Part shown: one piece after another, positions 61,290-64,000 of the stretch | Position numbering within the stretch: position 1 is the first letter of the stretch | Layout of the letters: every line of letters starts with the position of its first letter | Source: Microbacterium hydrocarbonoxydans | GTDB taxonomy: Bacteria; Actinomycetota; Actinomycetes; Actinomycetales; Microbacteriaceae | Direction of reading: 5' to 3' | NCBI RefSeq assembly: GCF_023715885.1 | Contig: NZ_JAMBOY010000003.1 | Location: 1 to 64,000, forward strand | DNA length: 64,000 nucleotides | The notes under the pieces: model-generated | What the model saw: only the letters and a program-made list of their open reading frames with translations | Databases searched by the model: none | Told to the model about the DNA's origin: nothing | Program-made: the position numbers and the translations under genes

Positions 61290-61469
61290 ATGTCCGACAC
61301 GAACTCCACCGCTGATTCCGAGAACTCATCGAACGACGAGACGCCCATGGTCCCGCATGAGCTCACCCCCGAGCAGCTCTCCGACGATCCGGTCGTCGGC
61401 GATCCCGCCGCGACCGGTGCGGCCGGGACCGACGCCGCGGACGCACCGGCTGACGACTCCGACGACTAG
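61290..61469 (+). CDS. Small acidic protein, 59 residues
   Basis: ATG 61290 with ACGGAGAC upstream; the protein is MSDTNSTADSENSSNDETPM, then VPHELTPEQLSDDPVVGDPA, ending ADAPADDSDD. Strongly acidic, no hydrophobic segment, probably disordered. Not recognised. It converges with and overlaps the end of the CDF gene by 4 nt. Confidence 0.6.
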   Translation: MSDTNSTADSENSSNDETPMVPHELTPEQLSDDPVVGDPAATGAAGTDAADAPADDSDD

Positions 61470-62449
61470 TCGCGTCCCGACACGTCCGTACCATCCGGCA
61501 GCTCGGCCACCGGGGAGACGACGACCTCCTGCACCTTCCAGTCGAGGTCGGAGATGCGTTCGGCGAGCTCGGTCGTCTGATCCACCGTGACCCGCGCACG
61601 CCGCGGCACGACGAACGCCTCGATGTGGAACACCTGACCCTGATCGCGCATCCGGACGGACGCCTCCTTCACCCACGGCTGCGACCGCATGGTGGAGAGG
61701 ATGTCGCCGGCGAGCGGATGCGGGTGCGCACTGTCGAACGTGCGCGCCCGCTGGTCCATGAGGTCGATGATGGCCGTCTTGGTGTTCTTCACGCCGTCCC
61801 ATACGATGCCGAGCGAGATGAAGAGCGCGGCCGCGCCGTCGAGCCACCACAGGCCCGCCCCGACGCCGAGCACTCCGACGATCGAGGCGACGGTGGTCTG
61901 CCAGTCGGCCTTGGCCATGTCGGCGTCGGCGTAGAGCAGCTTGTTGTGCAGCACGGGCGCGAGCCGCGCCTTCGCGGGACCGTAGAAGAACACCGGTCCG
62001 ACGATGATCACGGCCATGACGGCGACCATGAACCAGCCGAGCCAGATGGTGTGGCCCCAGAGGTTCACGGTCCCGATCGTGGGATGCTCGGCGGAGACGA
62101 GCCCCGTGACGGCCTCGATCGCCAGGTTCACGCCCACAGCAAGCAGCGCGACTCCGGCGACGAGGTGCCCGACGCCCATCGCGCGGTGCAGTCCGTAGGG
62201 GTGCTTCAGGGTCGGACGTCGCCGTACGAAGATCAGGGCGATGAGGAACGCGAACTGAGGGATGAGCGACAGCATGTCCTCGATCCAGGCTGTGCGCATG
62301 GCTTGGGATCCGCCCACGACCAGCGCGATCACCGCGATCGTCACCGAGGTGTAGGCGATCGTGAACCACTCCCACCGGATCGCGCTGCGCAGCGCCTTCT
62401 GCTGCTCCTCCGGCAGCTCGGTGCGTCCGATGCGATCGACCGTCTTCAT
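61466..62449 (-). CDS. Cation diffusion facilitator (CDF) family transporter
   Basis: 327 residues, six membrane segments and a C-terminal cytoplasmic domain (about 215-310: HPHPLAGDILSTMRSQPWVK). The transport site in helix 5 reads YADADMAKADWQ (Asp-x-x-x-x-Asp) rather than the HxxxD usual for zinc exporters. The helix-2 partner is WIEDMLSLIP. All-acidic sites are known from Mn/Fe/Co-type CDFs, so zinc should not be assumed. It overlaps the preceding lipoprotein gene by 4 nt (ATGA). Confidence 0.88.
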   Translation of the reverse strand: MKTVDRIGRTELPEEQQKALRSAIRWEWFTIAYTSVTIAVIALVVGGSQAMRTAWIEDMLSLIPQFAFLIALIFVRRRPTLKHPYGLHRAMGVGHLVAGVALLAVGVNLAIEAVTGLVSAEHPTIGTVNLWGHTIWLGWFMVAVMAVIIVGPVFFYGPAKARLAPVLHNKLLYADADMAKADWQTTVASIVGVLGVGAGLWWLDGAAALFISLGIVWDGVKNTKTAIIDLMDQRARTFDSAHPHPLAGDILSTMRSQPWVKEASVRMRDQGQVFHIEAFVVPRRARVTVDQTTELAERISDLDWKVQEVVVSPVAELPDGTDVSGRD

Positions 62450-62919
62450 GAGCCGACCTCCGCGTCGAGGTAGGTTTCGAGGGCGCTGAGGAACCCGTTC
62501 TCGCCGAGCGGCACGAGCATCACGATCGATCGACCGTCCGCGCCGTCGATCGCGGGATATCCCCGAGTCATCCCCGCCCTGTCGATCCAGGGGCTCTGGT
62601 CGGTCATGCCGCCGACGACGAGGTCGAGGTCGCCGCGCTCCAGCATCCCGACCAGCGTCTCCTCCGAGCCCTCCGTCCAGTCGACGTCGGCGTCGACCGT
62701 CTCGGCGAAGCCGCTCACCAGCTCGGACAGGCTGCCGTCGGGGTCGCCACCGTCGCCGGTGATGAGTCCGGGATCGGGGGAGAAGCCCACTCGCAGCTCG
62801 CCACCGCGTACGCTCTCGACGGTGCCGTCGGGGTCGGTGGGGATGGTGAGCCCGCACCCCGAGAGCCCGGCGGCGAGCAGCAGAGCCGTCGCGGCCGCGA
62901 CGATTCGTGTCGTTCTCAT
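62446..62919 (-). CDS. Solute-binding-like lipoprotein coupled to the CDF transporter
   Basis: 157 residues from ATG 62919. Signal peptide with lipobox LSGC (Cys22). The mature part resembles one lobe of a family-3 extracellular solute-binding protein (ELRVGFSPDPGLITG, ETLVGMLERGDLDLVVGGMT, RSIVMLVPLGENGFLSALET) but is about 100 residues shorter than a full two-lobe protein. Its stop overlaps the CDF start, so the two are co-translated. It may deliver or sense the CDF substrate outside the cell; this is inference. Confidence 0.72.
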   Translation of the reverse strand: MRTTRIVAAATALLLAAGLSGCGLTIPTDPDGTVESVRGGELRVGFSPDPGLITGDGGDPDGSLSELVSGFAETVDADVDWTEGSEETLVGMLERGDLDLVVGGMTDQSPWIDRAGMTRGYPAIDGADGRSIVMLVPLGENGFLSALETYLDAEVGS

Positions 62920-63012
62920 GTCGGCATGATGCCGCCCTCCCGTTCGCGGCCGCAATGATGTTGACGAGCATCGCCGACGAGGCTAACCGTCGATGGCCGC
63001 TACGGTAGGCAC

Positions 63013-64000
63013 ATGCGACAGGCCCTGCGGACGTTCGGACGCGTCCTCGCCCGACACTGGCCCGCTCTCATCGCGTGGTACCTCGGCGGCGAGGCGGTGC
63101 ACCGCGTGCTCATCGAACTCGCGGGCGTCGTCGGCGGTCTCACCACGCTCGGCGGTCTGCTGCTGCTTCCGCTCGCGGTCGCCGCCCGCCTGGTCTCGTA
63201 CGTGGCGATGTACCTGACCGTTCGTCCGTCGCTGCCGCACAGCAGACGGGAGGAGGCAGGCGGCCCCCGGGAGTTCGCCTCCGCGACCCTCGCCGCGATC
63301 CTGCCGTTCTTCGCGTTCTACACGGCCTGGGGCATGCTCGACGCCGACCAGATCGAGTTCTTCCGCATCGCCAGCGCGATCGCGCTCGCCGACTCGGGGT
63401 ACGAGCTCGACCAGGTCGGCGACCGTGGCGGGCTGATCGGGGTCGGTGTACTCCCGGTGGCCGTGCTCCTGCTGGCGCTCGCCGCACGACTGGTCTATAT
63501 GCGGTTCGCGGATCGGCTGCCGCGCGGGGTCGTCGTGCTCGCGGCGTACGCCGAGGTGCTGTGGACCTTCATGCTGTTCACGCTCGTCGCGCGATGGTGG
63601 AGCGGCCTGCTCGACTGGTTCGGGGATCGCGAGGTCGTGAGCCGCCTGCAGGTGTTCGGCGACTGGTTCGCGGTGAACCTCGCTCCCGTCGCCGTCGTGT
63701 GGGAGGCGGCGACATGGATCGTCGGCATCGTCATCGCCGCGGTGATCGTGCCGGCGGCGTGGCTGACCGTCGCGGGCGTCGTGTTCGGCACGACGTTCGA
63801 CTCCACCCCCGGGTTCTCGCGCTGGGGTTCGGGGGCGGCGCGCGGCACAGCGATGAGCATCGCCCGCACGCTCGTGATGCGGCTCGAGGGCCTCTGGGCC
63901 GCGGTGGCCGTGATCTGGCGCGGCGGGCCGCTGCTGTTCGGCGCGTACGTGCTCGCCTACGCGCTCTGGGCCTTCGCGGAGCAGTCGGGCACGCGGGGCC
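63013..64000 (+). CDS. Polytopic membrane protein, 3' end beyond the window
   Basis: An open frame from ATG 63013 runs to the window edge without a stop (at least 329 residues). It starts MRQALRTFGRVLARHWPALI and has at least seven hydrophobic segments, such as LGGLLLLPLAVAARLVSYVA, ATLAAILPFFAFYTAWGMLD and IVGIVIAAVIVPAAWLTVAG. There are no transporter or enzyme motifs that I recognise; it resembles uncharacterised multi-pass proteins of actinobacteria. Transcribed divergently from the CDF lipoprotein unit, with 93 nt between. Confidence 0.75.
   Translation, partial: MRQALRTFGRVLARHWPALIAWYLGGEAVHRVLIELAGVVGGLTTLGGLLLLPLAVAARLVSYVAMYLTVRPSLPHSRREEAGGPREFASATLAAILPFFAFYTAWGMLDADQIEFFRIASAIALADSGYELDQVGDRGGLIGVGVLPVAVLLLALAARLVYMRFADRLPRGVVVLAAYAEVLWTFMLFTLVARWWSGLLDWFGDREVVSRLQVFGDWFAVNLAPVAVVWEAATWIVGIVIAAVIVPAAWLTVAGVVFGTTFDSTPGFSRWGSGAARGTAMSIARTLVMRLEGLWAAVAVIWRGGPLLFGAYVLAYALWAFAEQSGTRG

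Noticed and set aside
1..64000. tRNA or rRNA genes
   Set aside because: No cloverleaf with GGTTCGAATC-type T-arm plus matching acceptor stems, and no rRNA segments, were noticed in reading either strand.

Overview
The window is high-GC DNA with a dense, actinobacterial gene layout. It carries GTG starts, many 1-4 nt stop/start overlaps, an aztABCD-type zinc transporter, a DUF222/HNH endonuclease, an LAxTG-anchored glycosidase and several copies of a short DUF7882-like protein. Together these suggest a Microbacteriaceae chromosome, most likely Microbacterium. That assignment is inference from gene content; no rRNA or tRNA gene is visible to confirm it.

Left end (1-2470): a decaying stretch. 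It holds what looks like the first codons of an IS481-type transposase, three 20-nt direct repeats, a dihydrofolate-reductase-like pseudogene with a stop and a frameshift, a frameshifted DUF7882-like copy and an unrecognised small gene. From 2486 to 4582 there is a compact TetR-controlled unit (chloroperoxidase-like hydrolase, TetR, DUF1348 protein) with a paired operator. From 4736 to 9407 come small membrane and lipoprotein genes, a beta-hydroxyacid dehydrogenase-like gene and nhaA.

Metal and ion block (9488-24695): a zinc uptake locus in which aztA diverges from aztB, a second AztD-like lipoprotein, aztC and aztD around a perfect 15-nt Zur/Fur-type palindrome. Next come a thioredoxin-reductase/methyltransferase fusion diverging from an XRE-cupin regulator, then the complete kdp system (an extra 31-codon membrane peptide, kdpF, A, B, C, D, E). 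kdpB carries a 57-codon in-frame insertion made entirely of palindromic and direct repeats, the most unusual object in the window.

Middle (24871-44270): a CPBP protease, DUF7882 copies, a DJ-1/PfpI protein diverging from a LysR regulator, a MerR/GyrI regulator, and a 15-kb carbohydrate locus. The locus has a LacI regulator, mutarotase-like protein, DUF4038-type hydrolase, ManD/RspA-family dehydratase, NAD-epimerase, two sugar permeases and a binding lipoprotein on the minus strand. A large wall-anchored GH-A glycosidase and a GH78 rhamnosidase lie on the plus strand. This looks like a system for importing and breaking down a rhamnose-containing glycan.

Right part (44301-64000): drug/metabolite exporters with local regulators and well-formed operators (DHA2 MFS; TetR/EamA; SetA-like MFS with acetyltransferase and TetR; MFS with MarR), a second MarR, an old yellow enzyme, a ChaA-type antiporter, a repeat-rich DUF222/HNH gene, a zinc alcohol dehydrogenase, an SRPBCC protein, a CYP152-type P450 with an OleT-like histidine, a CDF transporter coupled to a solute-binding-like lipoprotein, and a membrane protein running off the right edge.
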